Shown here: positions 1 to 9,667 of the stretch, piece by piece
How the letters are laid out: each line of letters begins with the position of its first letter
Numbering within the stretch: the stretch's first letter is position 1
DNA from: Rhodovibrionaceae bacterium
GTDB lineage: Bacteria; Pseudomonadota; Alphaproteobacteria; Kiloniellales; DSM-21159
Direction: 5' to 3'
Length of the DNA stretch: 64,000 nt
Assembly: GCA_028279885.1 (NCBI GenBank)
Contig: JANQMX010000037.1
Coordinates: 1-64,000, forward strand
Notes under the pieces: model-generated
Databases searched by the model: none
Seen by the model: only the letters and a program-made list of their open reading frames with translations
Told to the model about the DNA's origin: nothing
Translations under genes and position numbers: made by a program

Positions 1-1
1 G

Positions 2-46
2 ACGCTGTTCCTGCCCAACTTGGTTTACGGCGAAAGCTCCTATTAG
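2..46 (+). CDS. Possible C-terminal tail of a gene entering from the left
   Basis: Frame 2 is open from the window edge and encodes TLFLPNLVYGESSY followed by a TAG at 44-46. The next gene begins 29 bp later on the same strand, which would fit an operon. Only 14 codons are visible, so the family cannot be named and the frame could be open by chance. Confidence 0.2.
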   Translation, partial: TLFLPNLVYGESSY

Positions 47-74
47 CGGCGCCAGCGAGAGGGAGAGCGCAGAC

Positions 75-1673
75 GTGCTGGATTACGTGCTGGAGGGCGG
101 GACGGTTTATGACGGTCGCGGCACGGCTCCGATCGCGGCAGACGTGGGACTTACTGGTGGATTTGTGCGAAAGATCGGCGATCTGAGCGAAGCGTCGGCC
201 TCGCAGCGCATCAACGTTGCCGGACTTGCCGTTTCTCCCGGCTTCATCGATCTGCATACGCACTCGGATTTCACCCTGCTGGTCGACGGCCGAGCCCAGA
301 GCCAGGTGCACCAGGGGGTCACGACGGAAGTCGTAGGGCAGTGCGGCTTCAGCTGCGCACCGGTCACCTGCGACAAGGACATCCAAGCTTCCGGCGTGGG
401 TTATGTCTCCGGCTGCCTGCATCTCGGCTGGCGTAGCTTCGGCGAGTATCTCGCACGACTGGACGCCACGCCGCTCGGCGTCAACGTCGCCGCTTTCGTG
501 GGGCAGGGGGCAATCCACCGGGCGGTCTTGGGCGATGCCCTGCGTCCGCCGCAGCCGGAAGAACTGGAGAGCATGCAGCGCCTCGTCGAGCAGGCCTTCG
601 ACCAGGGCGCGCTCGGTATGTCCACTGGCTTGGAGTACTGGCCGGGCAGCCTCTCGTCCGTCGAGCAGATCGTGCCGCTCTGCGAGGTCGCTGCGAGAGA
701 GGGCGGGCTCTATGCCACCCATGTACGCAACCGCGATCTCTACTACGATCTCGGTTTCGCCGAAGCGATCTCCACGGCGCGTAGCGCCGGCGCGCGTCTT
801 CAGATCTCCCATATCCAGCCGAAGTTCGGTGCGCCCGCCTACGCCATGACGCACACCTTGGAGATGATCGAGGCGGCACAGCGCCAGGGCGTCGACATCG
901 CCTTCGACGTCATTCCGCACGATTGGTCGCACACCCGCGTTTCGGCCATTCTGCCTCAGTGGGCGCAGGAAGGCGGTGCACCCAAGCTGCTCCAGCGCTT
1001 GGCCAATCCGGAGCTGCGTGCCGCCCTCAAGCGCAATCCCAATCCCATGTGGCGGCTGGTCTCGGCCGGTCGCTGGGAGGAGATCGTGCTGCTGCGCTCC
1101 GATGCCAATCCGCATCTGGTGGGCGCCAGCTTCGCAGAGATCGGCCGCGACCGGCACCGCGACCCCTATGACGCGCTGCTCGACTTGCTGTTGGAGGAAG
1201 GCGAAGGCCTGCATAACTTGCTGTGGACCTCGCGCAGCTTCTCGGATGCCGACATTCGCATGTGTCTCGAGCAACCGGGCTGCGCCGTGATCTCAGACAC
1301 CTTGGCGCTGGCGCCCGATGGGGCATTGGCCGAGCAGATCGGTTCGCTCAGCGGTTATGGTTGGACGGCTCGCTTTCTGGGCGTCTACGTACGCGATGAG
1401 AGCGTGCTCTCGCTCGCCGAGGCCATTCGCAAGCTGACGTCTCTGCCGGCCGAACGCATCGGCCTGAAAGACAGAGGCGTGCTTCAGCCCGGTTTCAAAG
1501 CTGATATCACCGTCTTCGATCCGGCCGCCATCACCAGCTACTGCACGGTGCGGGAGCCGCGCCGCTACCCGGATGGCATCGCCCATGTTTTCGTCAACGG
1601 AGAGGCCGTAATTCTGGACGGCGTTCGTTGTCCCGCGAACCCGGGGCGCGTCCTGCGCCATGGGAAAGGCTAG
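75..1673 (+). CDS. N-acyl-D-amino-acid deacylase (D-aminoacylase) family amidohydrolase
   Basis: This 532-residue protein has the layout of the D-aminoacylase branch of the amidohydrolase superfamily, which hydrolyses N-acyl-D-amino acids with a metal-dependent TIM barrel. The first metal motif is seen at the end of strand 1 (GFIDLHTHSDF, His61 and His63). The family cysteine lies near residue 90 (VGQCGFS), followed by GMSTGLEYWPG near residue 200 and a THVRNRD / QISHIQPKFG histidine pair near 235-265. The C-terminus (GVLQPGFKADITVFDP) is the usual composite beta-sandwich. The start is a GTG preceded by a purine-rich GAGAGGGAGAG stretch. True substrates cannot be read from sequence; N-acyl-D-glutamate, D-aspartate or general D-amino acid types are all possible. 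The family call is secure. Confidence 0.88.
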   Translation: MLDYVLEGGTVYDGRGTAPIAADVGLTGGFVRKIGDLSEASASQRINVAGLAVSPGFIDLHTHSDFTLLVDGRAQSQVHQGVTTEVVGQCGFSCAPVTCDKDIQASGVGYVSGCLHLGWRSFGEYLARLDATPLGVNVAAFVGQGAIHRAVLGDALRPPQPEELESMQRLVEQAFDQGALGMSTGLEYWPGSLSSVEQIVPLCEVAAREGGLYATHVRNRDLYYDLGFAEAISTARSAGARLQISHIQPKFGAPAYAMTHTLEMIEAAQRQGVDIAFDVIPHDWSHTRVSAILPQWAQEGGAPKLLQRLANPELRAALKRNPNPMWRLVSAGRWEEIVLLRSDANPHLVGASFAEIGRDRHRDPYDALLDLLLEEGEGLHNLLWTSRSFSDADIRMCLEQPGCAVISDTLALAPDGALAEQIGSLSGYGWTARFLGVYVRDESVLSLAEAIRKLTSLPAERIGLKDRGVLQPGFKADITVFDPAAITSYCTVREPRRYPDGIAHVFVNGEAVILDGVRCPANPGRVLRHGKG

Positions 1674-1712
1674 GCTTGAAGCGCGCTTGCGCCTTGTGCG
1701 ACCACTGGCGTC

Positions 1713-2222
1713 ATGAGCCCAAGCTACAGCATTCCTACCCTCGAAACCGAACGGCTGCGACTGCGCCACTGGGACATAAGGGACTTTGAGGCCTACGCCG
1801 CGCTGCGTACCGATGCCGCGCTGCAGCGCTACCTCGACGGGCCGGTCAGCAAAGAAAAGGCCTGGGAGGATTTCTGCGCCGAGCCGGGGCAATGGGCCTT
1901 GCGCGGCTTCGGCGTCTTTCTCGTGGCGGAGAAGGCGAGCGATGCGGCCGCCGGTTTCGCTGGCCTCTGGTATCCGCCGGACCTCGCCGAGCCGGAGCTC
2001 TGCTGGTCGCTGTTTCCCGGGCATATGGGCAAAGGTTATGCCACTGAAGCGGCGGCGGAAGCCAAGCGCTGGGCCAATGAAGAGCTTGGATTGCCGCCGC
2101 TGATGAGCTTCGTACACCCGGAGAACCTGGCTTCGCAGAAGGTCGCGGAGCGCATCGGGGCCAAGTTCGTTGAAGAAACGACACTGCGCGGCACCCCACA
2201 ACTCTTCTATCGCCATAGTTAG
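1713..2222 (+). CDS. GNAT N-acetyltransferase, RimJ/RimL type, copy 1
   Basis: A 169-residue single-domain acetyltransferase. It opens with IPTLETERLRLRHWDIRDFEAYAAL, the typical N-terminus of the Acetyltransf_3 (RimJ/RimL-like) group, and carries an acetyl-CoA-binding loop in the GHMGKGYATEAAAEAKRWA region (about residues 106-124). The C-terminus has the conserved HPENLASQKVAERIGAKF segment. These enzymes acetylate protein N-termini, amino groups of small molecules or antibiotics; the acceptor here cannot be deduced. It is the upstream partner of a recent tandem duplication and lies 39 bp after the deacylase gene, so it may be co-transcribed with it. Confidence 0.85.
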   Translation: MSPSYSIPTLETERLRLRHWDIRDFEAYAALRTDAALQRYLDGPVSKEKAWEDFCAEPGQWALRGFGVFLVAEKASDAAAGFAGLWYPPDLAEPELCWSLFPGHMGKGYATEAAAEAKRWANEELGLPPLMSFVHPENLASQKVAERIGAKFVEETTLRGTPQLFYRHS

Positions 2223-2334
2223 CCTTGGGTTGCGCCGCAGCGTCGTGGGCAAGGCTGAGCTTGGATCAGCTATGCGCCGCGCGGAGTGCGCTCAGGCTTG
2301 AAGCGGGGCTGAGCCCCATGCCAACACTGGCGTC

Positions 2335-2850
2335 ATGAGCGCGAGCTACAGCATTCCTACCCTTGAAACCGATCGACTGCGCCTCCGTCACTGGGACGAG
2401 AGGGATTTCGAGGCCTATGCCGCGCTACGCACCGACGCCGAGTTACAGCGCTATGTCGGTGGGTCGGTCAGCATAGAGAAGGCTTGGGAGGATTTCTGTG
2501 CTGCTCCGGGCCAATGGGCCCTGCGCGGCTTCGGCGTCTTTCTCGTGGCTGAGAAGGAGAGCGACGCGGCTGCCGGTTTCGCCGGCCTTTGGTATCCGCC
2601 CGATATAGCCGAGCCTGAGCTCTGCTGGTCGCTATTCCCCGGGCATACGGGCAAGGGCTATGCCACCGAAGCGGCGGCGGAGGCGAAGCGCTGGGCCAAT
2701 GAAGAGCTTGGCTTGCCGCCGCTCATGAGTTTCGTGCACCCGGAAAACCTTGCGTCCCAGAAGGTTGCCGAGCGCCTCGGGGCCAAGCTTGTCGAGAAAA
2801 CGATGCTCCGGGGCAGCCCGCGATTATTCTATCGCCATAGTCAGGCTTAG
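2335..2850 (+). CDS. GNAT N-acetyltransferase, RimJ/RimL type, copy 2
   Basis: A 171-residue near-copy of the preceding gene. Differences are scattered: DIRDFE becomes DERDFE, AALQRYLDG becomes AELQRYVGG, and FVEETTLRGTP becomes LVEKTMLRGSP near the C-terminus. All conserved acetyl-CoA-binding elements (GHTGKGYATEAAAEAKRWA) are retained and neither copy has a stop or frameshift, so both probably make active enzyme. The changes cluster partly in the segment after the first helix (residues about 34-43) and in the C-terminal strand, regions that often shape the acceptor pocket in this family. That would allow divergence in substrate, but this is inference. Confidence 0.85.
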   Translation: MSASYSIPTLETDRLRLRHWDERDFEAYAALRTDAELQRYVGGSVSIEKAWEDFCAAPGQWALRGFGVFLVAEKESDAAAGFAGLWYPPDIAEPELCWSLFPGHTGKGYATEAAAEAKRWANEELGLPPLMSFVHPENLASQKVAERLGAKLVEKTMLRGSPRLFYRHSQA

Positions 2851-2957
2851 GTGGCTCCGTTCGATTGACAAAGCAGGGTAGGCTCGGCTTGATTCAACCG
2901 AACCAAGGTGCCCATTCCAAGAAACGGCGCCCTCACGAAACAGGGAACAGCACGACC

Positions 2958-4034
2958 ATGAAATCGCTTCGCAAAGCTCCCCTTTCTCGCCGCAAATTCC
3001 TTGCCAGCACTGGCGCGGCTGCCGTTGGCGTCACCCTCTCCGGCAAGTTCGCCATGTCGGCCGAGGATGCCAAGGTCAACTTCTACAACTGGGACACCTA
3101 CATCGGCGAGACGACCCTTGAGGACTTCACCGAGGCGACCGGCGTCGAGGTGCAGTACGATCTCTTTGCCGACAACGACGAACTCTTCGCCAAGCTGAAG
3201 ACCGGCAATCCCGGTTATGACCTGATCGTGCCGACCAACGACTATGTCGAGCGCATGATCCAGTCCAACATGCTGGAGCCGTTGGATCATTCGAAGATCC
3301 CGAACATCGCCAACATCGACCCTGTCTTTATGGACCCGGCCTTCGATCCGGGTCGCAAGTACAGTCTGTCCTACATGTGGGGCACCATCGGCATCGGCTA
3401 TCGCAAGTCCGCCGTGGACAGCGTGCCGGATAGCTGGAAGTGGCTCTACGACTCCGACAAGTATGCCGGGCGCATCGCCATGCTGGGCGACGGCGGCACG
3501 GTCCTCCAGATGGCCATGAAGTATATGGGCCACTCGCTCAACACCACTGACCCGGCCATCATCAAGCAGGCCGAGGAGATGCTGATCAAGCAGAAGCCCT
3601 ACATCAAAGCCTTTGCGCCGGACAACGGCCAGGACCTGCTGCTGGCCGGGGAGGTCGATCTCGCCATGGAGTGGAACGGCGACATCCTCCAGGCGATGGA
3701 GGAGGACGATGACATCGGCTATGTGGTCCCGAAGGAAGGCGGCCTTTTGTGGGAAGACACGCTTTGCATCCCCACCGGCGCGCCGCACCCGGAGAACGCT
3801 CACAAGCTGATCAACTTCATCCTCGATCCGGCCGTGGGCGCCGACATCGCTGCATTCATCTACTACGCCACGCCAAACAAGGCGGCCAAGTCTTTGATGG
3901 ACAAGGACTACACCGACAATCCGGCCATCTTTCCGCCCCCGGACGTGATCGCCCGTTCCGAGACCGCGATCTATCCTGGCCAGAAGGTAACTCGCCTGCT
4001 GGACGAGGCCTGGACTCGCGTGAAGGCCGCGTAA
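2958..4034 (+). CDS. potD: Spermidine/putrescine ABC transporter, periplasmic binding protein
   Basis: A 358-residue solute-binding protein of the PotD/PotF family that captures polyamines in the periplasm. The ATG at 2958 was chosen over an in-frame ATG at 2865 because it follows AGGGA and directly gives a twin-arginine signal (SRRKFL, residues 10-15, then a hydrophobic stretch to AMSA). Export by the Tat route is therefore expected, which is unusual for E. coli PotD but common in alphaproteobacteria. The mature protein starts with VNFYNWDTYIGETTLEDF, a hallmark of the family, and contains the LAMEWNGDILQA and PTGAPHPENAHKLINFILDP segments. It is the first gene of a potD-B-C-A operon. Confidence 0.93.
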   Translation: MKSLRKAPLSRRKFLASTGAAAVGVTLSGKFAMSAEDAKVNFYNWDTYIGETTLEDFTEATGVEVQYDLFADNDELFAKLKTGNPGYDLIVPTNDYVERMIQSNMLEPLDHSKIPNIANIDPVFMDPAFDPGRKYSLSYMWGTIGIGYRKSAVDSVPDSWKWLYDSDKYAGRIAMLGDGGTVLQMAMKYMGHSLNTTDPAIIKQAEEMLIKQKPYIKAFAPDNGQDLLLAGEVDLAMEWNGDILQAMEEDDDIGYVVPKEGGLLWEDTLCIPTGAPHPENAHKLINFILDPAVGADIAAFIYYATPNKAAKSLMDKDYTDNPAIFPPPDVIARSETAIYPGQKVTRLLDEAWTRVKAA

Positions 4035-4091
4035 AGGTGGGCCGTATCCGACAGGTAGACACCGACCTGCGCTAGCGGGAGCGCGGGGGCC

Positions 4092-5018
4092 TTGGAGAGC
4101 TGGCGGCGCAACCCGCTGGTCTTTGCCGCGATAGCATTGCCGCCGGCTTTCTGGCTGGTGCTCTTCTTCCTGGTGCCGCTCGGCATCGTCTGGCTCTACA
4201 GCTTCGGCGAGAACATCGATCTCGTCACCATCGAGACGACCTGGACCCTGGAGAACTATCGCCGGGCCGGGGAGCCGGAGATCTTCACCCTCTTCGTGCG
4301 CTCGCTTTGGCTGGCCGGCGTGGCCACCCTGGTCTGCCTCGTGGTCGGCTTTCCCATCGCGTTGGTCATCACGACGTCTTCGCCGAAGTGGAAGTCCTGG
4401 CTTCTGCTGCTGATCATCCTGCCGTTCTGGACCAACCTGCTCATCCGCACCTACGCGCTGCTCAACATCTTGGGCAGCCGCGGGCGCATCAACGAGGCGC
4501 TGGGTTGGCTCTGGGAGATGGGTGACGGCTTTCTCACCATCATCGGCTTGGGCCAGCTCAACCTGCTGGGTGAGCGCTTCACGCCGCTGACCCTGCTGGG
4601 CAACAACTTCGGGGTGATCTTCGGGCTGGTTTATGTGGCGCTGCCCTTCACCGTGCTGCCGCTCTATGCAGCCCTGGAGCGCATGGACCGCTCCTACATC
4701 GAGGCCAGCTTAGACCTCGGTGCCGGGCAGTTGCGCACCTTCTTTTCGGTGATCATCCCCTTGGCGTCCTCGGGTATCGTTTCGGCGATCATCATCACCT
4801 TCATTCCGACCCTCGGTTCTTTCCTGACACCGGATCTCCTGGGGCGCGGGCAGGTCGACATGATCGCCAACGTCATCGAGCGGCAGTTCAAGAGCGCCAA
4901 CGATTGGCCTTTCGGCGCGGCGCTCTCCTTCATCCTGCTCTATGCCACCTTCTTCGCCTTGGCGGCGCGTTCACTGCTCGCCGGGCGGCGTGGTCGCGAA
5001 GACGCGGAGGCCTTCTGA
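4092..5018 (+). CDS. potB: Polyamine ABC transporter permease, PotB type
   Basis: A 308-residue inner-membrane permease with about six hydrophobic segments, the first at residues 10-35. The cytoplasmic EAA loop that contacts the ATPase is seen as SYIEASLDLGAGQLRTFFSVIIPL near residues 200-222. The start is a TTG; a GGGAG stretch lies about 10 nt upstream and no ATG gives a better N-terminus. The gene follows potD by 57 bp and ends in a TGATG overlap with the second permease, so the two are translationally coupled. Together they form the transmembrane channel of the polyamine importer. Confidence 0.93.
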   Translation: MESWRRNPLVFAAIALPPAFWLVLFFLVPLGIVWLYSFGENIDLVTIETTWTLENYRRAGEPEIFTLFVRSLWLAGVATLVCLVVGFPIALVITTSSPKWKSWLLLLIILPFWTNLLIRTYALLNILGSRGRINEALGWLWEMGDGFLTIIGLGQLNLLGERFTPLTLLGNNFGVIFGLVYVALPFTVLPLYAALERMDRSYIEASLDLGAGQLRTFFSVIIPLASSGIVSAIIITFIPTLGSFLTPDLLGRGQVDMIANVIERQFKSANDWPFGAALSFILLYATFFALAARSLLAGRRGREDAEAF

Positions 5019-5875
5019 TGTTCCGGCGCGGCAACAGGGAGCCGATCGGACCGCTGGAGTACGCCAGGCGACTGCACCTGCGTCTCCTTTTCTTCGTCAC
5101 CCTCGTTTTTCTCTACGCCCCCATCGTCGTGCTGGTCATCTTCTCCTTCAACGACAGCCGGCGCGGCGGCAACGTAATCTGGCGCGGCTTCACCACCGAC
5201 TACTATGTGAAGGCTTTCAACAACGAGAGCCTGATGGAGGCCTTCGCCAACTCGCTCACCATCGCCTTCGTCTGCACCTTGGTCAGCGTCGTCCTTGGCG
5301 CGCTTACCGCTGTCATGCTGTGGCGCTTCCGCTTTCCCTTCAAGGCCGGCTTCGAGGGCGCGGTGGCCCTGCCGATCGTCATTCCGGAGATCTGCATGGG
5401 CGTGGCGATGATGGTTTTCTTCGCCCGAAGCGGCATCTCCGTGCCGCCGGACTGGGGCTATCCCTGGAACCTCGGCAATATCACCATCGCGCACATCGCC
5501 TTCTCCTTCCCCTTCGTCGCCATGGTGGTGCGGGCGCGCCTCGCCAACTTCAATCGCGAGCTTGAAGAAAGCGCGAAGGACCTTGGGGCCACCGAGTGGC
5601 AGGTGTTTCGCGATATCCTCATTCCCCACATGCGGCCGGGTCTGGTGGCCGGCGGTCTCTTGGCCTTCACCCTGTCGCTCGACGACTTTGTCATTACCTT
5701 CTTCACCTCTGGCCCCGACACCGTAACCTTCCCGGTGAAGGTCTATTCGATGGTGCGCTTTTCGGTGACGCCGGAGGTCAACGCAGCCTCCACCGTGCTC
5801 ATTCTCATCACCCTGGTGCTGACAGCCTTGGCCATCTGGCTACAGAACCGGGAGAAGAAGGAAACGAGACAGTGA
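5018..5875 (+). CDS. potC: Polyamine ABC transporter permease, PotC type
   Basis: A 285-residue permease whose ATG shares its A with the TGA of potB. The N-terminus (residues 20-48) is a strong membrane segment followed by IFSFNDSRRGG, characteristic of PotC/PotI. The EAA loop reads EESAKDLGATEWQVFRDILIPHMRPG, and the segment after it (LSLDDFVITFFTSGP) is the strongly conserved PotC/PotI motif. It ends in a GTGA overlap with the ATPase gene. The order binding protein, permease, permease, ATPase with tight overlaps implies a single transcript. Confidence 0.94.
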   Translation: MFRRGNREPIGPLEYARRLHLRLLFFVTLVFLYAPIVVLVIFSFNDSRRGGNVIWRGFTTDYYVKAFNNESLMEAFANSLTIAFVCTLVSVVLGALTAVMLWRFRFPFKAGFEGAVALPIVIPEICMGVAMMVFFARSGISVPPDWGYPWNLGNITIAHIAFSFPFVAMVVRARLANFNRELEESAKDLGATEWQVFRDILIPHMRPGLVAGGLLAFTLSLDDFVITFFTSGPDTVTFPVKVYSMVRFSVTPEVNAASTVLILITLVLTALAIWLQNREKKETRQ

Positions 5876-6993
5876 CGGACCTCCAAGGCCGGCGCGCCGG
5901 CCAGCCGGTAATCGCTATCGATACGGTGACCAAGCGCTTCGGCGGCTCAGTGACCGCCGTCGATAGGGTCTCGCTGGAAATCGCGCCGGGTGAGTTCTTC
6001 GCCCTGCTTGGCCCCTCGGGCTGCGGCAAAACCACCTTGCTGCGTATGATCGCCGGCTTCGAAAGCCCGACGGACGGCCGCATCCTGATCGATGGGCAGG
6101 ACATGTCCCATGTCTCGCCCAACAAGCGGCCGATCAATATGGTCTTCCAGTCCTACGCCGTCTTCCCGCACATGACCGTGGCCAAGAACGTGGCCTACGG
6201 CCTGAAGGTCACCGGCGTTCCGCAGTCGGAGATCGCCGGGCGGGTTGAGGAGGCTTTGGAGCTGGTGCATCTCGGCGGCTATGGCGCGCGTAAGCCGGAC
6301 CAACTTTCCGGCGGCCAGCGTCAGCGCGTGGCGCTGGCTCGGGCGCTCGTTAAGCGCCCCAAGGTGCTGCTGCTCGACGAGCCGCTCTCCGCCCTCGATG
6401 CCAAACTGCGCGAAGCGATGCAGTTGGAGCTTGTCCGCCTGCAGGAGTCGGTGGGCATTACCTTCATCATCGTCACCCACGATCAGAGCGAGGCGCTCTC
6501 CATGGCCAACCGCATTGCTGTGATGGAGCGCGGCTCGGTCCGCCAGTTGGCCTCGCCGGCCGACCTCTACGAGAACCCGGCCAACCGCTTCGTCGCGGAT
6601 TTCATCGGCAAGGTGAACCTCTTCGAGGCCAGGGTAGCGTCTCGCGACAACGGCTCTCTTGTGTTGCATGTGCAGGGCCTGGGCGAGGTGCGGCTACCCC
6701 AAGGCATGGGGGCGGCCGAGGCGGGGCGTGCAGACCTGGCGCTCGCGGTGCGGCCGGAGAAGCTTCGCCTTGAGCGCGAGCGGCCGTCCCCCGAGCGTCT
6801 GGGTTTCGAGGGGCAGGTGCAGCAGGTCGCCTACTACGGCGAGACGTCCTCGGTCTTCCTGACCGACCAGGCTGGGCACAGCATCGCCGTCTCGATCCAG
6901 AACGAGGGGCGCAGCACCCAGCCGATGGTTACTGTGGGCGAGCGTGTCTGGTGTTCTTGGGCGCCTGAGGATACCCTACTGCTCGCCGACTAG
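5872..6993 (+). CDS. potA: Polyamine ABC transporter ATP-binding protein
   Basis: A 373-residue ATPase that powers the importer. The start is the GTG overlapping the potC stop (GTGA). Walker A is GPSGCGKTT (residues 47-55), the Q-loop is in MVFQSYAVFPHMTV, the signature is LSGGQRQR, Walker B is VLLLDEPLSALD and the switch histidine is in VTHDQSEAL. The C-terminal third is a TOBE-type domain (NRFVADFIGKVNLFEA onward), as in PotA/PotG. No defect is visible. A 73-bp gap with no obvious terminator separates it from purB. Confidence 0.95.
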   Translation: MTDLQGRRAGQPVIAIDTVTKRFGGSVTAVDRVSLEIAPGEFFALLGPSGCGKTTLLRMIAGFESPTDGRILIDGQDMSHVSPNKRPINMVFQSYAVFPHMTVAKNVAYGLKVTGVPQSEIAGRVEEALELVHLGGYGARKPDQLSGGQRQRVALARALVKRPKVLLLDEPLSALDAKLREAMQLELVRLQESVGITFIIVTHDQSEALSMANRIAVMERGSVRQLASPADLYENPANRFVADFIGKVNLFEARVASRDNGSLVLHVQGLGEVRLPQGMGAAEAGRADLALAVRPEKLRLERERPSPERLGFEGQVQQVAYYGETSSVFLTDQAGHSIAVSIQNEGRSTQPMVTVGERVWCSWAPEDTLLLAD

Positions 6994-7066
6994 CCCGGCT
7001 TGGAGTCGCATCGCGACGCCCCCGAGCTTTTCCGAGACCGATCAGCCTGACGTTAGAAAGCGAATT

Positions 7067-8416
<1,350 letters not shown>

Positions 8417-8436
8417 TTTGACGGGAGTGAGAGGGG

Positions 8437-8802
8437 TCAGCGCCCGTCGTGCAAGCCGCGGATGTAGGCAATGATGTCGTCGGTCTCGTCTGCCGTGAGG
8501 ATGAGGTTCGGCATGTTCTGCTTCTCCGTGCTCTGCAGGATGAAGCGTATCGCCAGCGGTGTCATGGTGGGGTTGTCGGCGATGGTCTGAAAGCTTGGGG
8601 CACCGTCCCGACCCGGCTCGTCCATGCCTTTTTCGACCTTGTGGCAGGCACTGCAGACGCCATCAGCCAGTTGCCGGCCCAGCGTCGGGTCGCCCGGCAG
8701 ATCCTCGGCAAGACTTGTCCCAGAGGCTAGCGCGGCGATGCCCAAGGCAAGGCAAACCGTTTTCCACATGCTCCTTGTCCCCACTGACAGAGTTGTCCGC
8801 AT
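8437..8802 (-). CDS. Small periplasmic c-type cytochrome
   Basis: A 121-residue class I cytochrome c. One haem-binding motif is present (CSACH, Cys50, Cys53, His54) and the likely axial methionine is in KQNMPNLIL (Met97). A cleavable signal peptide ends at SLA-EDL, so the protein acts in the periplasm. Met12 (8769) is an alternative start that gives a more compact signal peptide; it has AAGGAG upstream but only one base away, so the start is uncertain. The closing helix DETDDIIAYIRGLHD is typical of small cytochromes c. The partner oxidase or dehydrogenase is not identifiable from neighbours; the gene is convergent with purB. Confidence 0.85.
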   Translation of the reverse strand: MRTTLSVGTRSMWKTVCLALGIAALASGTSLAEDLPGDPTLGRQLADGVCSACHKVEKGMDEPGRDGAPSFQTIADNPTMTPLAIRFILQSTEKQNMPNLILTADETDDIIAYIRGLHDGR

Positions 8803-9048
8803 GAGTGCGCCGGCCGTGGTTCTGTCGCATTGCGCTAGGTCAATGCCGGGTGCGTGCCCTTAGAGCCTTCCTTGGGCAGATGGAACCATTCTGACGGAGC
8901 GCTTTTGCGAAAAGTTCAAACCTGGATGCGAAGAGCATATGCGGCGATACGTTCGGGCGGCCCGGCGGCAGGATACTGAACCGGCCGATTGCTGCGCTAT
9001 ATGCAGTGTTTCAGTACAGTCGGTGAAGAGTAAGGGAGCATAGGCGTC

Positions 9049-9660
9049 ATGGTTCATTTGGAGCGGGACAGGCAGAGCCTTCTCTTTAAGATTCTTTACC
9101 AGCTGCGCTATGTCAGCGTGATTGCCGTGGTTTGCTCTTTTGCCGGCTCGATTCTGATGTTCGTGCTCGGCGCGACAAAGACGGCACAGGCCATCCTGCT
9201 CTTTCTTTTCGACCTCGATCTCGGGGTCATAGGCTCGGAAACGACGACCAAGTCCGATCTGACCCAGAAGCTGTTGGTTCAATCCATCGACGCCTTTCTC
9301 TTCGCCCTGGTGACGATGATCTTCTCTTTCGGCGTCTACAATCTCTTCATCCGGCACACCGCGCGACCGGTCCTTCATCGCCCCTTTTGGTTCAATGTGC
9401 AGAGCATCGGCCACCTGAAAAACACGCTCGCCGAGCTCATCATCATCATCCTGTTCGTGAAGTTTCTCGAGATCGTCCTTCTCGATCTGCGCAATCTCTC
9501 CTGGGAGACGCTGATCTTGCCGATCGGCATCGGCCTTCTGGCCATGGCGCTGAAGCTGCTTGACCTGCGACGGCCAGACAACATTCCCGGGGCCGAGCCT
9601 GTCCCCAAAGCAAGCGCGGAGCCGAAGAGCGACGAGGCGCAGGGCAAACGCGCCGATTAG
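9049..9660 (+). CDS. YqhA/UPF0114 family inner-membrane protein
   Basis: A 203-residue multi-pass protein with hydrophobic segments near residues 22-50, 78-100, 124-146 and 153-171. The sequence matches the UPF0114 (YqhA) layout, including QSIDAFLFALVTMIFSFGVYNLFI and the HLKNTLAELIIIILFVKFLE stretch with a charged residue inside a membrane helix. The family is structurally channel-like but its physiological role is not established. The C-terminal 30 residues are polar and alanine/glutamate-rich, beyond the usual family end. The gene is convergent with the downstream oxygenase gene, 7 bp apart. Confidence 0.82.
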   Translation: MVHLERDRQSLLFKILYQLRYVSVIAVVCSFAGSILMFVLGATKTAQAILLFLFDLDLGVIGSETTTKSDLTQKLLVQSIDAFLFALVTMIFSFGVYNLFIRHTARPVLHRPFWFNVQSIGHLKNTLAELIIIILFVKFLEIVLLDLRNLSWETLILPIGIGLLAMALKLLDLRRPDNIPGAEPVPKASAEPKSDEAQGKRAD

Positions 9661-9667
9661 GAAAGTT

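Larger units (their letters stand above)
1672..2850 (+). repeat. Direct tandem duplication, 622-bp period, of one GNAT gene
   Basis: Two copies of the same unit lie head to tail. AGGCTTGAAGCG begins at 1672 and again at 2294, CACTGGCGTCATGAGC precedes both start codons, and both ATGs (1713 and 2335) are exactly 622 bp apart. The proteins differ at only a minority of positions and the coding differences are mostly synonymous. The second copy reads two codons further (HSQA against HS) because the TAG of copy 1 lies at a diverged position. Confidence 0.93.

Noticed and set aside
2847..3803. 318-codon minus-strand frame over potD
   Set aside because: It is antisense to a well-recognised gene with a Tat signal; composition is that of a mirror frame.
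7003..7015. GTCGC-ATC-GCGAC hairpin after potA as a terminator
   Set aside because: The 5-bp stem has no T run and could be chance in GC-rich DNA.
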